Of a stretch of DNA of 64,000 nt, positions 62,485 through 64,000 are shown one piece after another (position 1 is the stretch's first letter; each line of letters opens with the position of its first letter). The notes under the pieces are model-generated. The model did no database searches, was not told the origin of the DNA, and saw only the letters and a program-made list of their open reading frames with translations. Made by a program: the position numbers and the translations under genes. The DNA comes from Aestuariimicrobium ganziense (GTDB lineage Bacteria; Actinomycetota; Actinomycetes; Propionibacteriales; Propionibacteriaceae): positions 320,939-384,938 of the forward strand of contig NZ_JACYIZ010000004.1 of NCBI RefSeq assembly GCF_015352975.1, in the 5' to 3' direction.

Positions 62485-63156
62485 TCAGTACGTGGTGGGC
62501 CAGTCCTCACCCTCGGGGGCCTCACCGGTGACGATGTAGATCGTCCGGCGACCGATGGCGACCGCGTGGTCGGCGATCCGCTCGTAGTAGCGGCCGAGCA
62601 GGGCGCAGTCGACGGCGGCCTCGACCCCGTGGCTCCAGTCCTTGCTCAGCAGGGCGCGGAACTGGTCACGGCGCAGTTCGTCCATGCGCTCGTCGTCGGT
62701 GGCCAGCTCCAGGGCTGCCTTGGCGTCGGCGTTCTCGAGGGTCTGGGCGGCCATGCCGATCATCTGGTCGGCGACGCGGGCCATTTCGGCGAAGTTCGAC
62801 TCGAGGGCGGCCGGCACGGCCTTCTCGGGGTAGCGCATCCGGGCGATCTTGGCGACGTGGGCCGACAGGTCACCCATCCGGCCCAGTTCCATGGTCATCC
62901 GCAGTACGGCGACCACCTGGCGCAGCTCACCGGCCACCGGCGACTGGCGGGCCAACAGGGTGAAGGCCCGCTGCTCGAGCGAGACGCCCATCTCGTCGAT
63001 CTTGATGTCGTCGCCGATCACTCGCTCGGCCACCGCGAGGTCGGCGTTGACCAGCGACCGGGTGGCGTCGACGCAGGCCGTCTGCACGGCGCGGGTCATT
63101 GCGACCAGATCATGGGTCAGCGTCTCGAGCTCTTCACGGTACGTGTTGCGCAGCAT
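62485..63156 (-). CDS. phoU: Phosphate transport regulator PhoU
   Basis: A 223-residue helical protein with two PhoU three-helix bundles. Marks are DIKIDEMGVSLEQRAFTLLARQSPVAGELRQVV and YERIADHAVAIGRR, whose E/D motifs bind metal clusters. PhoU links the Pst transporter to the SenX3/RegX3 sensor and restrains signalling in phosphate-rich medium. GAGGAAG precedes the ATG. Divergent from senX3, 207 bases away, with a PHO-box-like triple repeat between. Confidence 0.95.
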   Translation of the reverse strand: MLRNTYREELETLTHDLVAMTRAVQTACVDATRSLVNADLAVAERVIGDDIKIDEMGVSLEQRAFTLLARQSPVAGELRQVVAVLRMTMELGRMGDLSAHVAKIARMRYPEKAVPAALESNFAEMARVADQMIGMAAQTLENADAKAALELATDDERMDELRRDQFRALLSKDWSHGVEAAVDCALLGRYYERIADHAVAIGRRTIYIVTGEAPEGEDWPTTY

Positions 63157-63263
63157 CCACTTCCTCGATTCGTCACAGTCGTGAACTGGGCCAACGCCAA
63201 GCCTAGCCGCTGTCGTTCCCGCAGGACTCTAGCCGCGACGTGGTGGGGGACGGCTTCTGGCGC

Positions 63264-63296
63264 CTGAACGGGTGGTGAACAGTGACTGAACAGGCG
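63264..63296 (+). promoter_or_regulatory. PHO-box-like triple 11-nt direct repeat
   Basis: CTGAACGGGTG, GTGAACAGTGA and CTGAACAGGCG follow head-to-tail, with the (C/G)TGAAC core at 63264, 63275 and 63286, exactly 11 bases apart. The reverse complement GTTCA(G/C) matches actinobacterial PhoP/RegX3 box units. It lies between phoU and senX3, so phosphate-responsive control of one or both is likely. Confidence 0.7.
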
Positions 63297-63350
63297 GCGC
63301 GAAGGCGGCCGTTGGCCCAACCGTCGCCCAGCCGACTCATGCCCGACTCC

Positions 63351-63356
63351 TATGAT
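63351..63356 (+). promoter_or_regulatory. -10 box of senX3
   Basis: TATGAT ends 7 bases before GTG 63364; with no Shine-Dalgarno this implies a leaderless senX3 transcript and helped fix the start. Confidence 0.5.
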
Positions 63357-63363
63357 CAACCTT

Positions 63364-64000
63364 GTGGATCCTTGGCTGGCTGCCGTGCTCGGCATCGTCG
63401 TGGGTGTCGTGGTCACCATCGCCGTCGTCGCCAGCCGTCGCCATCGTGCGGCGGTCAGCCAGGCCGAGCAGGAGCCGCAGGTGCACGAACACGCGGCCGC
63501 GTTGTTGGGCGTGCTGCGCTCCGGCGGCATGATTGTCGGTCCGCACGACCACGTGTTGCGCTCGAACCCGCAGGCTCGCAGCTGGGGGCTGAGTCGGGGT
63601 GACCGGATCGCCCACGCCGAGGTGCTCGACCTCGTCCGCAGCGCCCGCCGTGACGACCGGGCCGTCATCCGCGACCTCGACATCCGCCGGGGGGTCGGCA
63701 CCACACCCCTGCGGCTGACCCTGCGGGTGGCGCCGCTGGGCGAGGGCACCATGGTTGCCCTGGCCGAGGACCGTTCGGTGATGCTGCGCGCCGACGAGAC
63801 CCGGCGCGACTTCGTCACCAATGTGAGCCATGAACTCAAGACCCCGATCGGCGCCATCAGCCTGATGGCCGAGGCGGTGCTCGATGCCACCGACGATCCC
63901 GAGACGGTGCAGCACTTCGCCGAACGCATCAACATCGAGACCGGCCGGCTGGGCCAGTTGGTCACCCAGATCATCAACCTGTCACGACTCCAGGCCGATG
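63364..64000 (+). CDS. senX3: SenX3-type sensor histidine kinase (3' end cut by window edge)
   Basis: 212 codons are visible. A single N-terminal span (LAAVLGIVVGVVVTIAVVAS) is followed by a PAS-like domain (LLGVLRSGGMIVGPHDHVL...RSNPQARSWG), and an H-box FVTNVSHELKTPIGAISLMAEA with its phospho-His, then the dimerisation helix. Layout and PAS match SenX3, the phosphate-sensing kinase. The kinase ATPase domain and presumably regX3 lie beyond 64000. I chose GTG 63364 on the -10 spacing; ATG 63352 would add four residues. Confidence 0.9.
   Translation, partial: MDPWLAAVLGIVVGVVVTIAVVASRRHRAAVSQAEQEPQVHEHAAALLGVLRSGGMIVGPHDHVLRSNPQARSWGLSRGDRIAHAEVLDLVRSARRDDRAVIRDLDIRRGVGTTPLRLTLRVAPLGEGTMVALAEDRSVMLRADETRRDFVTNVSHELKTPIGAISLMAEAVLDATDDPETVQHFAERINIETGRLGQLVTQIINLSRLQAD

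Overview
The window is about 64 kb of very GC-rich chromosomal DNA from an actinobacterium, most likely a member of the Propionibacteriaceae. The main evidence is a complete biotin-dependent methylmalonyl-CoA carboxyltransferase (transcarboxylase) operon, 5S - 12S - small protein - 1.3S, which is the hallmark of propionic acid fermentation by the Wood-Werkman cycle. A dnaK-grpE-dnaJ-hspR operon with HAIR operators, SenX3/PhoU-type phosphate control, SigE-family ECF regulation and many apparently leaderless genes are also typically actinobacterial. No rRNA, tRNA, CRISPR array, phage or insertion sequence is visible, and no gene-free stretch exceeds about 240 bases. This is core chromosome rather than a mobile island.

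Layout. 1-8 kb: FHA-domain protein (cut by the left edge), dcd-deoC-glycosyltransferase operon, ThuA-like protein, a secreted glucosaminidase, a Q/P-rich membrane protein and a two-component system. 8-16 kb: DoxX, a phosphatase-like protein lacking its catalytic loop, ECF sigma factor plus probable anti-sigma protein, soluble Ser/Thr kinase, a chagasin-like lipoprotein, a lactonase-family protein and a CapA lipoprotein. 16-20.5 kb: heat-shock operon. 20.5-31.5 kb: sugar kinase, Bcr/CflA transporter, lipid kinase, a second two-component system with an acidic-tailed membrane protein, a MoxR/VWA pair and an SGNH hydrolase. 31.5-40 kb: CPVC membrane protein under a CsoR-like palindrome, clpB, META lipoprotein, spermidine-synthase-like protein, a DUF4097 - ribbon-helix-helix - pseudo-sortase locus, pyrE and lemA. 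40-50 kb: large subtilisin-like protease, undecaprenyl-phosphate translocase family protein, SPOUT methyltransferase, class II aldolase, LigB-type dioxygenase, galE. 50-64 kb: DUF817 protein, beta-fructosidase, transcarboxylase operon, a CWB2/glucuronyl C5-epimerase fusion, a cupin-kinase-SDR operon, gpmA, phoU and senX3 (cut by the right edge).

How it fits together. Fba, Gpm, the PfkB kinase and GH32 feed glycolysis, and the transcarboxylase moves a carboxyl group from methylmalonyl-CoA to pyruvate on the way to propionate. DnaK/GrpE/DnaJ and ClpB form one disaggregation system, sharing HAIR sites that HspR should bind. Much of the rest concerns the envelope: glucosaminidase, CapA, DUF368, LemA, the protease, CWB2-epimerase, lipoproteins and three histidine kinases.

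Most unusual points: a class E/F-like sortase that has lost both catalytic Cys and His, next to an RHH regulator with two inverted-repeat operators; an arsenate-reductase-like protein without its CX5R loop; 11-nt-phased direct repeats upstream of all three two-component loci; a TAnnnT hexamer 5-7 nt before about 16 start codons (leaderless genes); four compound palindromic intergenic elements; and a cell-wall-binding glucuronyl C5-epimerase. Start codons below were chosen from Shine-Dalgarno or -10 placement and are my inference where stated.
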